64,000 bases of DNA from Acidimicrobiales bacterium (lineage in GTDB: Bacteria > Actinomycetota > Acidimicrobiia > Acidimicrobiales > RAAP-2): positions 1 through 64,000 of the forward strand of contig JANYFR010000051.1 of the NCBI GenBank assembly GCA_025362585.1, read 5' to 3'. The notes below the pieces were generated by a model that was not told where the DNA came from, did not search any database, and saw nothing but the letters and a program-made list of their open reading frames with translations. Of the stretch, positions 36,165 to 45,298 are shown one piece after another. Every line of letters starts with the position of its first letter. The first letter of the stretch is position 1. Position numbers and translations under genes: made by a program.

Positions 36165-37499
36165 TCACTTCCCGTCCAGTTGGAGGCGTCGAGCAAGGTC
36201 GCTCGTGAGTTGACTCTTCGGATCGACCCGTCGCTTCACCGCGAGGAAGGCGTCGAGCCTCGGATACATCGCGCGCGCCTTTTGCGGGCTCAGTCGGGCG
36301 TCCTTCGCGAAGTAGACGCGCCCGGCGGCGCCGAGCACGAGCTCGTCGAGGTCGTCGAGCACCCCCGGAAGCTTCGTCGGTCCAACCGGCAAGTCGAGGG
36401 CGAGGGTCCAGCCCGGCATCGGGAAGGACAGGTGCCCGGGGTTGGACGGACCGAAGCGCTTCAACACCGCGAGGAAGCTCGGCACGCCCGAGTTCGAGAG
36501 GCGCGTGACCGCCTCGACGACGGTGTCGCCGGCGCTTTCGGGCACGCAGAACTGGTACTGCACGAAGCCGCGACGACCGTAGAGCCGGTTCCAGTCGCGT
36601 ACGCCATCGAGCGGGTGGAAGAACGAAGTGAGCGACGTCGGTTCGCGTTCTTCGTGACGCGGCGCCGAACGGAACCAGAGCTCGTTGAAGGCCCTCACGC
36701 TCAGTGAGTTGAGTAAGCCGCTCGGTGCACTGAACGGTACGACGAGCGTGGGTGACCGGGGGGCCCGCAGTGAAACGGCCGCGACGTCGCGGGCCCTGGC
36801 GTGGTCCGCTCGGGTGAGAATGGCCCGTCCCATGTGAGTACCGCGGGTCATGCAGTCGACCCAGGCGACCGAGTAACGAAAGGCGTCGTCACCTCCGGCC
36901 ATCGCGGCCATGACGCCGTCGAGGTTGGCGAAGCGTTGGGTGTCAACGAGGACCTGGTCGGTCTCGATGGCGAGCATCCGCAGCGTGACCGAGGTCACTA
37001 CGCCGGTGAGACCCATGCCGCCGACCGTCGCCCAGAAGAGGTCGGGGTCCGACGTGGGCGAGACGGTGAAGGCGCCGCTCGGGGTCACGAGGCGCAGTGC
37101 GAGCACGTGAGTGGCCAAGCTCCCGTCGACGTGGTGGTTCTTACCGTGCACGTCCGCCGCGACGGCGCCGCCGAGGCTGACTTGACGCGTGCCCGGCGTG
37201 ACCGGGACGAACCAGCCCCGGGGGATCGACGTGGCGAGCAGTTCGTCGATCGACACGCCGGCCCCCACGGTGACAACCCCGAGCGCGTCAATCTCGCCAA
37301 TCGACCCGAGTTCGCGGTTATCGAGCACGACGCCGCCGCTCAGCTGGGCCGCGTCACCGTAGCTGCGCCCGAGTCCGCGCGCGATCACTCCCGGAGAGGA
37401 GTTGAACTGGGCCATGATGTCCTCTTCGTTGTGGGGAGTGACGACCTCGGCGACGCTCGGTGCGGTGCGGCCCCAGCCGTAGAGAGTTTCGCGGCTCAC
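36165..37499 (-). CDS. dprE1: Decaprenylphosphoryl-ribose oxidase DprE1
   Basis: DprE1 (444 aa) is the FAD oxidase that makes the 2-keto sugar; it is the benzothiazinone target in mycobacteria. IARGLGRSYGDAAQ and GTRQVSLGGAVAADVHGKNHH span the flavin site with H118. The C-terminal YFAKDARLSP holds the lysine (K399) equivalent to K418 of M. tuberculosis. The stretch PGWTLALDLP has alanine (A367) where M. tuberculosis has the benzothiazinone-reactive cysteine (C387). GTG or ATG 37499 overlaps the ubiA stop. Confidence 0.9.
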   Translation of the reverse strand: MSRETLYGWGRTAPSVAEVVTPHNEEDIMAQFNSSPGVIARGLGRSYGDAAQLSGGVVLDNRELGSIGEIDALGVVTVGAGVSIDELLATSIPRGWFVPVTPGTRQVSLGGAVAADVHGKNHHVDGSLATHVLALRLVTPSGAFTVSPTSDPDLFWATVGGMGLTGVVTSVTLRMLAIETDQVLVDTQRFANLDGVMAAMAGGDDAFRYSVAWVDCMTRGTHMGRAILTRADHARARDVAAVSLRAPRSPTLVVPFSAPSGLLNSLSVRAFNELWFRSAPRHEEREPTSLTSFFHPLDGVRDWNRLYGRRGFVQYQFCVPESAGDTVVEAVTRLSNSGVPSFLAVLKRFGPSNPGHLSFPMPGWTLALDLPVGPTKLPGVLDDLDELVLGAAGRVYFAKDARLSPQKARAMYPRLDAFLAVKRRVDPKSQLTSDLARRLQLDGK

Positions 37500-38404
37500 C
37501 CGTACACTCCGAGCGCGACGGCCACCGCCCAGATCACAACGAGGAACTGGACAGTGCGGTTGTGCAACAGCAGTTCCTCGGGCGCGGCGCCGTCGCCGGC
37601 GTCGGCCGAACGCATGATGAACAGCACCGCGAACACGACGGGCACCACGCTGAGCCGGATGAAGATGGTCTGATGACGAAACGAGAGACCGGTCGACGAC
37701 GCGTCGAAGGCCCAGAGGCAGTAGCCCGTCACGACGACCGTGGCCGAGAGGGTCAGGGCGGAGTGGAGGAACTCGGACGTGTAGTCCGCCAGCACCTTGC
37801 GCGTCGCGCCCGCGCCGAGTTCACGGAGCTCCGCCGAGCGCTTGCCCACGACCAGAAACAGCGCGCCGAACGATATAACCACGAGGAACCACGTCGATAC
37901 AAAAATGTGTGACGCCGCGGCGCCGGCGTAAGCGCGCAGGAAGAAGCCGCTCGCGAGAACGCCGAGCTCGATCACCGCGACGGTCTTCAGCCAAAAGATG
38001 TAGGAGAGCGTGATCACGACGTAGAGTCCGAGCACCAGGAACAGGCCCCCGGGGTGCCACAGGGCGAAGGGGATGGCGAAACCGCCGACCAAGAGCACTA
38101 TCGAAGCAGTCACCGCCACCGGCGTCGACAGTTGGCCGGCAGCAATCGCGCGAAACCGCTTCACGGGGTGCTCGCGGTCGGCCCGCACGTCGCGCAGGTC
38201 GTTGAAGATGTAGAGGCCCGACGAGATGAGGCAGAAGGCGATGAAGGCGGCGCCGGTGTGGCGAATGATGTCGGCGTGGGTGAGAACGCCGGCCGCGGCC
38301 GGGGCTACGCCAATCAGTCCGTTCTTCACCCACTGTTTGGGTCGCATGGCCGAGACGAGGGCCCGAACGGGTCCTCGTTCACGCGCGGTACTCGTCACGA
38401 ACAT
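37496..38404 (-). CDS. ubiA: Decaprenyl-phosphate phosphoribosyltransferase (UbiA family)
   Basis: A 302-residue UbiA-type membrane enzyme of the Rv3806c kind that joins phosphoribosyl pyrophosphate to decaprenyl phosphate. MRPKQWVKNGLIGVAP is the family start, and NDLRDVRADREHPVKRFRA is the first aspartate-rich loop in the form specific to this branch. About eight to nine hydrophobic segments follow. It heads the ubiA-dprE1-dprE2 operon, which makes decaprenylphosphoryl-arabinose. ATG 38404 is chosen; a TTG precedes it. Confidence 0.9.
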   Translation of the reverse strand: MFVTSTARERGPVRALVSAMRPKQWVKNGLIGVAPAAAGVLTHADIIRHTGAAFIAFCLISSGLYIFNDLRDVRADREHPVKRFRAIAAGQLSTPVAVTASIVLLVGGFAIPFALWHPGGLFLVLGLYVVITLSYIFWLKTVAVIELGVLASGFFLRAYAGAAASHIFVSTWFLVVISFGALFLVVGKRSAELRELGAGATRKVLADYTSEFLHSALTLSATVVVTGYCLWAFDASSTGLSFRHQTIFIRLSVVPVVFAVLFIMRSADAGDGAAPEELLLHNRTVQFLVVIWAVAVALGVYG

Positions 38405-38491
38405 CAACGCTACTAGTGCGACCGGAGAGGGTCTTTGCGGACGTGCGCGTCAAAGAAGGGGACTGACGAACTTCTCTAGACTGATGTTCTG

Positions 38492-38902
38492 ATGGAACGA
38501 ACCTACCGTGTCGTGGTCGCCAAGCCCGGTCTCGATGGCCACGATCGGGGAGCGAAGGTGATCGCGCGCACCCTGCGCGACGCCGGCTTCGAAGTTGTCT
38601 ACACGGGGCTCCACCAGACGCCCGAGCAGATCGTCCACGCCGTTATCCAAGAGGACGCCGACGCTCTGGGACTGTCGCTCCTCTCGGGCGCGCACCTCGT
38701 GTTGGTTCCCCGCGTGATTGACCTGCTGAGGACGCAGGGGCGTGACGACGTGCTGCTCGTCGTGGGCGGCATCATTCCCGACGACGACATTGCGCCCCTG
38801 GAGGCAGCCGGTGTGGCCCGGGTATTCACCCCGGGGGCGTCACTCGCCGAGATCGGCACGTGGCTCGAGTCCGCTCTCGACGCTCGAGCCCATCAGCACT
38901 AG
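38492..38902 (+). CDS. Stand-alone cobalamin-binding domain (methylmalonyl-CoA mutase type)
   Basis: A 136-residue protein equal to the C-terminal B12 domain of methylmalonyl-CoA mutase. [14 protein letters not shown] holds the DxHxxG motif with the lower axial histidine, and LSLLSGAH and [10 protein letters not shown] are the base- and phosphate-loop stretches. No catalytic mutase subunit lies in the window; a separate large subunit elsewhere is likely. The gene leads to sucCD, so methylmalonyl-CoA to succinyl-CoA flow is a reasonable inference. Confidence 0.88.
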   Translation: MERTYRVVVAKPGLDGHDRGAKVIARTLRDAGFEVVYTGLHQTPEQIVHAVIQEDADALGLSLLSGAHLVLVPRVIDLLRTQGRDDVLLVVGGIIPDDDIAPLEAAGVARVFTPGASLAEIGTWLESALDARAHQH

Positions 38903-38947
38903 TGCCCGCTTCACGATCGACCACCGACCAGATGAAAGTAGACGTTG

Positions 38948-40090
38948 ATGGATCTCTTTGAGTACCAAGGCAAGCAGTATTTCGCTCGTTACGGCATTGC
39001 GGTGTCACCCGGCGACATCGCCGACACGGTCGACCAGGCAGTGGCCGTCGCCGAGCGCGTGGGTTACCCGGTCGTGGTCAAGGCCCAAGTGAAGGTCGGC
39101 GGTCGCGGCAAGGCCGGCGGCGTGAAGCTCGCGGCGAACGTGGAGGAGGTTCGCCTGCACGCTGGGAACATCCTCGGGCTCGACATCAAAGGCCACGTCG
39201 TTCGACGCCTGTGGATCGAGCGCTCGAGTGATATCGCCAAGGAGTACTACGCCTCGTTCACCCTCGACCGCCTCAACAAGGTTCACCTCGGCATGTTGAG
39301 CGCCCAGGGCGGCGTCGAAATCGAGGTCGTCGCTGAGGAGAATCCTGAGGCAATCGCCTTCCTCTCAATCGACCCCGTACACGGACTCGACCTGGCGACC
39401 GCGCGTCGCTGGGTGAACGAGGCCGAACTGGACGAAGTCGCGCGCGAACAGGCCGCCACGCTGCTCGTCCACCTCTACGAGTGCTACACCCACGGCGACT
39501 GCGACCTCGCCGAAATCAACCCGCTGATCCTCACCCCCGATAACAAGGTCCACGCGCTCGACGCCAAAGTTACCCTTGACGAGAACGCGTCGTTTCGTCA
39601 CCCCGAGTGGGAGGAGTTTCGCGCCACCGAGTTCGACGACCCCCGCGAGAAGATGGCGAAGGAGAAGGGTCTTAACTACATCGGCCTCGATGGGACCGTG
39701 GGCATTATCGCCAACGGGGCCGGTCTCGCAATGTCGACGCTCGACGTGGTCAACCAGGTCGGTGGCACGGCCGCCAACTTCCTCGACATTGGAGGAGGCG
39801 CCAACGCCGACGTGATGGCCGCGGCCCTCGAGGTGATCAACGCCGATCCGAAGGTGAAGGCAATCTTTGTGAACATCTTTGGGGGGATCACCCGAGTCGA
39901 CGACGTCGCCCATGGTGTCCTCGAAGCGCTCGGGCGCGTCTCCATCGCCTCGCCCATCGTGCTGCGTCTCGACGGCACCAACGCGGTCGAGGGACGGGCC
40001 ATCCTCGCGCCTCATCTCAGCGCGTCTCTCATCACCGAACCGACCATGATGGACGCCGCCCGCCGCGCAGTTTCCCTCGCGAAAGCCTAA
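38948..40090 (+). CDS. sucC: Succinyl-CoA synthetase beta subunit
   Basis: SucC (380 aa) carries the ATP-grasp domain for nucleotide and succinate binding. MDLFEYQGKQYFARYGI is the family start, KAQVKVGGRGKAGGVKL is the nucleotide region, and NIFGGITRVDDVAHG is in the C-terminal CoA-ligase domain. ATG 38948 is preferred to the TTG one codon upstream. sucD follows 9 bases later. Confidence 0.95.
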   Translation: MDLFEYQGKQYFARYGIAVSPGDIADTVDQAVAVAERVGYPVVVKAQVKVGGRGKAGGVKLAANVEEVRLHAGNILGLDIKGHVVRRLWIERSSDIAKEYYASFTLDRLNKVHLGMLSAQGGVEIEVVAEENPEAIAFLSIDPVHGLDLATARRWVNEAELDEVAREQAATLLVHLYECYTHGDCDLAEINPLILTPDNKVHALDAKVTLDENASFRHPEWEEFRATEFDDPREKMAKEKGLNYIGLDGTVGIIANGAGLAMSTLDVVNQVGGTAANFLDIGGGANADVMAAALEVINADPKVKAIFVNIFGGITRVDDVAHGVLEALGRVSIASPIVLRLDGTNAVEGRAILAPHLSASLITEPTMMDAARRAVSLAKA

Positions 40091-40099
40091 GGAAGAGCC

Positions 40100-40984
40100 A
40101 TGAGTATTTTTGTTGACGAGAACACGAAAGTCATCGTCCAGGGACTGACCGGTGGTCAAGGCCGTTTTCACGGACTGCGTAACCGCGACTACGGGACCAA
40201 GATCGTCGGTGGCGTGACCCCGGGCAAGGGTGGTACGGACGTCGAGGGAATCCCCGTCTTCAATTCCGTGAAAGAGGCCGTCGCGGCGACCGGGGCCACC
40301 GCGTCGTTCGTCTCGGTGCCACCCAAGTTCGCCGCCGCCGCGATTCTCGAAGCGGCGGAGGGTGGCATCACCTTCATTGTCTGTATCACCGAAGGCATTC
40401 CGGCCCAGGATGAGGCGATCATCTACAACCGATTGGTGGAGGACTTTCCCGGCGTGCGGCTGCTGGGGCCCAACTGTCCGGGCATCATCAGTCCGGGAAA
40501 GTGCAATATCGGCATCACGTCGGGCGACATTGCCCTCGCCGGCGGACCGGTGGGCATCGTGTCGCGGTCGGGCACGTTGACCTACCAGGCGCTCTACGAG
40601 TTGAGCCAGCAAGGGATTGGCCAGACCACCTGTGTCGGCATCGGTGGCGACCCCGTGCCCGGTACGAACTTCATCGACTGTCTCGAGGCCTTCGAGGCCG
40701 ACCCCGACACCCGGGCCGTGATGATGATTGGGGAGATCGGTGGCTCGGAGGAAGAGCGCGCCGCGGCGTGGATCAAGCTCCATATGACGAAACCGGTCGT
40801 CTCCTACATCGCGGGGGTGACCGCGCCGCCGGGACGCAAGATGGGTCACGCCGGAGCAATCATCTCGGGATCGAAGGGCACCGCGCAGGCGAAGATGGAC
40901 GCACTGGCCGACGCCGGCGTCCACGTCTGTCTCAACCCCACCGAGGCCGGGCAGAAAATGGGCGACATCGTCAAGGCGTTGTAA
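40100..40984 (+). CDS. sucD: Succinyl-CoA synthetase alpha subunit
   Basis: SucD (294 aa) binds CoA and carries the phosphorylated histidine, here in [35 protein letters not shown] is the CoA-binding start and [18 protein letters not shown] is the conserved cis-proline loop. It completes the TCA-cycle substrate-level phosphorylation enzyme with sucC. Confidence 0.96.
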   Translation: MSIFVDENTKVIVQGLTGGQGRFHGLRNRDYGTKIVGGVTPGKGGTDVEGIPVFNSVKEAVAATGATASFVSVPPKFAAAAILEAAEGGITFIVCITEGIPAQDEAIIYNRLVEDFPGVRLLGPNCPGIISPGKCNIGITSGDIALAGGPVGIVSRSGTLTYQALYELSQQGIGQTTCVGIGGDPVPGTNFIDCLEAFEADPDTRAVMMIGEIGGSEEERAAAWIKLHMTKPVVSYIAGVTAPPGRKMGHAGAIISGSKGTAQAKMDALADAGVHVCLNPTEAGQKMGDIVKAL

Positions 40985-40988
40985 CACG

Positions 40989-41609
40989 TTGCGCGACGTC
41001 CGGCTCTGCGTCTTGGTGTCCGGTTTTGGCACCATCCTCGAAGCAATGCTCGACGCGGGTCTCGTCGTCGCGCTCGTCGGCTCGGACCGATCGTGTCGCG
41101 GTCTCGACGTCGCTCGAAGTGCGGGCCTCGATACCGTGCTCGTCGATCGCCTGACGTATGGCGGGTTCGCCACATCGTTCGAGCGCGAGGGCTTTACGGC
41201 GTCGTTGACCGCGGCGCTCGTCGAACGCAAGATCGACCTCATTGCGATGGCCGGTTTTGGCACGATTCTCTCGGCCGGCTTCCACGAGGCCTACCCGGGC
41301 CACGTGCTCAATACGCACCCGAGCCTGCTGCCGGCCTTTAAGGGATGGCACGCGGTCGCCCTCGCACTGGGGGCCGGCGTCCACGAGTCGGGATGCACGG
41401 TCCATATCGCCACTGAGACCCTGGACGATGGCCCCATCCTCGCTCAGCGTCGCGTCCCGGTCTTCTCGAACGACGACGAGCACTCGCTGCACGAAAGAAT
41501 CAAGACGGTCGAGCGAGAGTTGTATCCACGCGTGGTCGGTAGGGTGATGGCGGCGATGGGCGAAGGGTTCGAACCGGCGACGGTGGCGGGCACGCTGGAA
41601 GGGGATTGA
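40989..41609 (+). CDS. purN: Phosphoribosylglycinamide formyltransferase PurN
   Basis: PurN (206 aa) formylates GAR with 10-formyl-THF. Catalytic Asn and His lie in NTHPSLLPAFKG and the Asp in ETLDDGPILAQ. The N-terminal phosphate loop reads VSGFGTILEA instead of the common SGxGxNLQA, so the Asn-Gln pair is replaced. It starts at TTG 4 bases after sucD, and its TGA overlaps the purH ATG. Length is normal. Confidence 0.9.
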   Translation: MRDVRLCVLVSGFGTILEAMLDAGLVVALVGSDRSCRGLDVARSAGLDTVLVDRLTYGGFATSFEREGFTASLTAALVERKIDLIAMAGFGTILSAGFHEAYPGHVLNTHPSLLPAFKGWHAVALALGAGVHESGCTVHIATETLDDGPILAQRRVPVFSNDDEHSLHERIKTVERELYPRVVGRVMAAMGEGFEPATVAGTLEGD

Positions 41610-43150
41610 TGAGGGCACTGTTGAGCGTGTGGGACAAGACCGGCCTCGTCGAGTTGGCCACCGGCCTCGCCGCCCATGGTGTCGAGTTGGTCGCCTCGGG
41701 CGGTACGGCGACCGCGCTCGCTGAGGCCGGTATCGCGCACCGCGACGTCGCCGAGGTCACCGGCTTCCCCGAGATGCTGAGCGGTCGGGTGAAGACCCTT
41801 CACCCGAGGATTCATGCCGGAATCCTCGCCGATCGGTCGACACCGAGCCACCTCGCGGACCTCGCCGATCACGACATCACGCCGATCGACCTCGTCGTGT
41901 GCAACCTCTACCCCTTCGCGTCGGATCCTTCGGTCGAACTCATCGACGTCGGTGGTCCGACAATGGTGCGCGCCGCGGCGAAGAACCACGAGCACGTGGG
42001 CGTCCTCACGAGTCCCACGCAGTACGGTGACGTGCTCGGCGAGATTCGGACGACCGGCACGCTGTCGAACGCAACTCGCCACCACCTCGCGCGAGCCGCG
42101 TTCGCCCACACCGCGGCCTACGACGCGCAGATCGTTCGCTGGTTCGACGCCGGTGGTGCAATCGGAGGGGTCCCCGAGGGGACCGACGCCGTCCTGCCCC
42201 CGACGCTGCACCTCACGCTGGAGCGCGCGGCGCTGACCCGCTACGGGGAGAACCCGCACCAAGTGGGTGCACGGTACCGCAGCGTCGGTTCGACGCCGTG
42301 GTGGGACGGGGTCTTCCAGCACGCTGGTGCGCCACTTTCGTACCTCAACCTCTTTGACGCGGACGCGGCGTGGCGACTGGTGCACGAACTCGGTGGCGAC
42401 GCGCCGAACCTTCGCGCGGTGGCAATCATCAAACACGCCAACGCTTCGGGTGCGGCAATTGGAGCCTCGCTCGTCGACGCTTTCGAGAAGGCCCTCGCGG
42501 CCGATCCCCAGAGCGCCTTCGGTGGCGTCGTCGCCGTGCTCGGAGAGGTCGACGCGACATTGGCCGCCATCATTGCGGGCGGACCGCAGGCCGACGTCAT
42601 CATTGCCTCGTCGTTTCAATCCGACGCGGTCACGACGCTCGTGACCCGCCGTAAGGCCACGCGCCTACTGAGCGCTCCCACCCCCGAGGCGCTCGGTCTT
42701 TCGGTGCGGACCTTGGGAGATACCGCCCTCGTACAGAATGCCGACGAACTACTGGTGCCGGTCGCGGACTGGCGTTGCGTCACGGTCGCCCAGCCGTCGG
42801 ACCAGCAACTCCAGGACATGCAGGTCGCGTGGCGGGTCTGTGCACGCACGACGTCCAACGCCGTCGTGATCGCGCACGACGGCGTCGCCGTCGGTATCGG
42901 GGCGGGCCAGCAGTCACGCGTCGTCGCTGCCGGCATCGCCCGGGCCAAGGCGGGCGACGCGGCTCGTGGCGCCGCGGCCGCCTCCGACGCCTTTTTCCCG
43001 TTCGCCGACGGACTGGATGCCCTGACGAGCTGCGGCGTGACTGCCGTGGTGCAGCCGGGGGGGTCGGTACGCGACCAGGAGGTCATTGCCGCCGCCGACG
43101 CCGCACGTATCGTGATGATGATTACGGGCGAGCGCCACTTCCGCCACTAG
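41609..43150 (+). CDS. purH: Bifunctional AICAR transformylase/IMP cyclohydrolase
   Basis: PurH (513 aa) does the last two steps to IMP. The cyclohydrolase domain opens ALLSVWDKTGLVELATGL and has RVKTLHPRIHAGILADR; the transformylase domain holds RYGENPHQVGARYR and IIKHANASGAA with the catalytic Lys-His. The C-terminal end gives FPFADGLDAL and VQPGGSVRDQEVI. ATG 41609 overlaps the purN stop. Confidence 0.96.
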   Translation: MRALLSVWDKTGLVELATGLAAHGVELVASGGTATALAEAGIAHRDVAEVTGFPEMLSGRVKTLHPRIHAGILADRSTPSHLADLADHDITPIDLVVCNLYPFASDPSVELIDVGGPTMVRAAAKNHEHVGVLTSPTQYGDVLGEIRTTGTLSNATRHHLARAAFAHTAAYDAQIVRWFDAGGAIGGVPEGTDAVLPPTLHLTLERAALTRYGENPHQVGARYRSVGSTPWWDGVFQHAGAPLSYLNLFDADAAWRLVHELGGDAPNLRAVAIIKHANASGAAIGASLVDAFEKALAADPQSAFGGVVAVLGEVDATLAAIIAGGPQADVIIASSFQSDAVTTLVTRRKATRLLSAPTPEALGLSVRTLGDTALVQNADELLVPVADWRCVTVAQPSDQQLQDMQVAWRVCARTTSNAVVIAHDGVAVGIGAGQQSRVVAAGIARAKAGDAARGAAAASDAFFPFADGLDALTSCGVTAVVQPGGSVRDQEVIAAADAARIVMMITGERHFRH

Positions 43151-43157
43151 GAGAATC

Positions 43158-44012
43158 ATGACTGCCCAGCTACTCGACGGCGAGCTTCTCGCCCGTCGCA
43201 TCAAGATGGAACTGGCCGACCGCGCGGCCCGACTCGCCGCAGCCGGTCGAACGGCTGGTCTCGGCACCATTCTCGTGGGCGACGACGGACCGAGCGCGAA
43301 ATACGTGGCCATGAAGATTGCCGAGTGTGCCGAGATTGGGGTGCGGTCGTTCGACGAGCACTTACCGGCAACCGCCACGCAGGCCGACGTGGAGGCCGCG
43401 GTGGATCGCTTCAACCTCGATGCGCGGGTCCACGCGATCCTCATTCAATTGCCCCTCCCCGAGGGCATTAACGAGGAACAGGTTCTGCTGCGCGTCGACC
43501 CGGCGAAGGACGTCGATGGGTTACATCCGACCAACCTCGGTCGCCTCGTGATGGGAGCGCCGGGCCCGCTGCCCTGCACGCCGGCCGGCATCGTGGAGCT
43601 CCTGTTGGCGAATCACGTGCCCGTTGAGGGTCGTCACGTCGTCATCATTGGGCGAGGGCTCACCATCGGACGTCCCCTGGCACTCTTGATGGCGATGCGC
43701 CGTCCGGGGTGCAACGCCGCGGTCACCGTCGTACACACCGGCGTCGACGACATGGCGACCATGACCAGAAGCGCCGACGTCGTTGTCGCGGCCGCGGGGG
43801 TGGCGGGCCTCGTCACCGCCGACATGGTGAAGCCTGGCGCGGCGGTGGTGGGTGCCGGAACGAGTTGGTCCGGCCGGCGGCTCATGAGCGACGTCGCCGA
43901 AGGCGTCGCCGACGTCGCGGGTTGGATCACGCCGCGCATCGGTGGCGTGGGACCAATGACACGTGCCATGCTGTTACGCAACGCCGTACTGGCCGCAGAG
44001 AAGGTGAAATGA
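43158..44012 (+). CDS. folD: Methylenetetrahydrofolate dehydrogenase/cyclohydrolase FolD
   Basis: FolD (284 aa) interconverts 5,10-methylene- and 10-formyl-THF, supplying PurN and PurH. AKYVAMKIAECAEIG holds the catalytic Tyr and Lys, QLPLPEGINEE and PAKDVDGLHPTNLG the folate site, and IIGRGLTIGRPLALLM the nucleotide site. Its AGGAG Shine-Dalgarno lies directly after purH. The stop overlaps the ATG of the cupin gene. Confidence 0.95.
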   Translation: MTAQLLDGELLARRIKMELADRAARLAAAGRTAGLGTILVGDDGPSAKYVAMKIAECAEIGVRSFDEHLPATATQADVEAAVDRFNLDARVHAILIQLPLPEGINEEQVLLRVDPAKDVDGLHPTNLGRLVMGAPGPLPCTPAGIVELLLANHVPVEGRHVVIIGRGLTIGRPLALLMAMRRPGCNAAVTVVHTGVDDMATMTRSADVVVAAAGVAGLVTADMVKPGAAVVGAGTSWSGRRLMSDVAEGVADVAGWITPRIGGVGPMTRAMLLRNAVLAAEKVK

Positions 44013-44380
44013 CTACCACAGATGACAAAGGGCGCGAGTTCGACCAACGACCTTGGGGAAGTTTCACCGTGCTCGACGACGAGCTCTTCGACCACAAGGT
44101 GAAGCGCATTGTCGTCAGTCCGGGCAAGCGTCTCAGCTACCAGCAGCACGCGAAGCGGGCCGAACATTGGTTCATCGTGACCGGACGCCCGACGGTGGTG
44201 CTCGACGGGGTCGAGTACGAGCTCGGGCCCGGGGACAGTATCGACATTGGTCTCGGCCAGGCTCACCGGTGCGAGAACCGGGGCACCTCCCAGGTCGTCT
44301 TCATTGAGGTTCAGCACGGCACGTACTTCGGTGAGGACGACATCGTGCGACTCGAAGATGACTTTGGCCGAGTGATCTAG
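44009..44380 (+). CDS. Stand-alone ManC-type cupin (phosphomannose isomerase-like)
   Basis: A 123-residue cupin equal to the C-terminal domain of bifunctional mannose-1-phosphate guanylyltransferase/mannose-6-phosphate isomerase. RPWGSFTVLDD, KRLSYQQHAKRAEHWFIVTG and GQAHRCENRG are the metal-binding cupin motifs with the expected histidines and glutamate. It overlaps folD by 4 bases and lies 4 bases before metF, inside a one-carbon operon. Whether it isomerises mannose-6-phosphate is not shown. Confidence 0.82.
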   Translation: MTTTDDKGREFDQRPWGSFTVLDDELFDHKVKRIVVSPGKRLSYQQHAKRAEHWFIVTGRPTVVLDGVEYELGPGDSIDIGLGQAHRCENRGTSQVVFIEVQHGTYFGEDDIVRLEDDFGRVI

Positions 44381-44384
44381 CCTC

Positions 44385-45236
44385 GTGCGCATCGACGAGC
44401 TGTTGGCCGCCGGCACAACGCGATCGTTCGAATTTTTCCCACCGAAGTCCGACGAGGAGAGCACGGTGCTGGAAGCGTCGTTACACGAACTCGAGCAGCT
44501 GCAGCCGTCCTTCGTCTCAGTCACCTACCGAGGCGGTCGCGAGTCTCGTCAGCGAACATTCGATCTCGTCACGAGGATCGAGCAAGGTGGTCGCATCACG
44601 GCGATGGCGCACTTGATATGCGTTGGCCACACTCGGTCCGAAATCCGCGACATCTTGAAGAACTACTCTGACGCGGGCGTGTCGAACGTTATGGCCCTCG
44701 GCGGCGACATCCCCGACGACCCGCTACTGGTCTCGTCGGAGTTCGCCCACGCCCTCGACCTGGTGGAGTTGGCCCGCGAGGTGGGGGAGTTTTCGATCGG
44801 AGTGGCCGCCCACCCCGCGGGCCACCCCCGCTCGTCCGACCTCGTGTCGGATCGACGGTTTCTGGCCGAGAAACTCCGCAACGCGGACTTCGCGGTGACC
44901 CAGTTCTTCTTCGAGGTCCACGCGTGGACTCGCCTCGTCGGCGAACTCGGCGAACTCGGCGTCACCAAGCCGGTGGTTCCCGGGATCATCCCCGTGACGA
45001 CGATTGGGGGCATCGGTCGAATGGCGGCCATGGGCGGTTCGGTCCCGCCGAATCTCGTCGAACGGCTCGAAGCGGCCGAGCGTCGTGGTGGTCCTCAGGC
45101 GGTGCGCGACGAAGGTGTCGCCGCCGCGATCGAGCTCTGTGGCCAGCTCCTCGACGCCGGTGCGCCGGGTATTCATTTCTATACGATGAACCGTTCAACG
45201 GCCACTCGCGAAATTCATCACGCCCTCTTCGCGTAG
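44385..45236 (+). CDS. metF: 5,10-methylenetetrahydrofolate reductase
   Basis: MetF (283 aa) is the FAD-dependent TIM-barrel enzyme that makes 5-methyl-THF for methionine. SFEFFPPKSDEE carries the catalytic Glu, FVSVTYRGG and HLICVGHTRSEI line the barrel, and VTQFFFEVHAW and GIHFYTMNRS mark the C-terminal half. GTG 44385 follows the cupin gene closely. No S-adenosylmethionine riboswitch is seen. Confidence 0.93.
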   Translation: MRIDELLAAGTTRSFEFFPPKSDEESTVLEASLHELEQLQPSFVSVTYRGGRESRQRTFDLVTRIEQGGRITAMAHLICVGHTRSEIRDILKNYSDAGVSNVMALGGDIPDDPLLVSSEFAHALDLVELAREVGEFSIGVAAHPAGHPRSSDLVSDRRFLAEKLRNADFAVTQFFFEVHAWTRLVGELGELGVTKPVVPGIIPVTTIGGIGRMAAMGGSVPPNLVERLEAAERRGGPQAVRDEGVAAAIELCGQLLDAGAPGIHFYTMNRSTATREIHHALFA

Positions 45237-45292
45237 CTTGCAGACCGGTCCCCGGGGCCTTTAGTCCTGGACATCGCATCGTCGAATCGTCG

Positions 45293-45298
45293 TAGGAT
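45293..45298 (+). promoter_or_regulatory. -10 box TAGGAT of a probably leaderless icd transcript
   Basis: TAGGAT is followed by 7 bases and ATG 45306. The bases 45296-45305 also form the palindrome GATAATTATC directly against the start codon. No Shine-Dalgarno is present in the 69-base gap after metF. Confidence 0.5.

Noticed and set aside
39365-41263. 632-residue antisense frame over sucC-sucD
   Set aside because: Shadow of two certain genes; no motifs.
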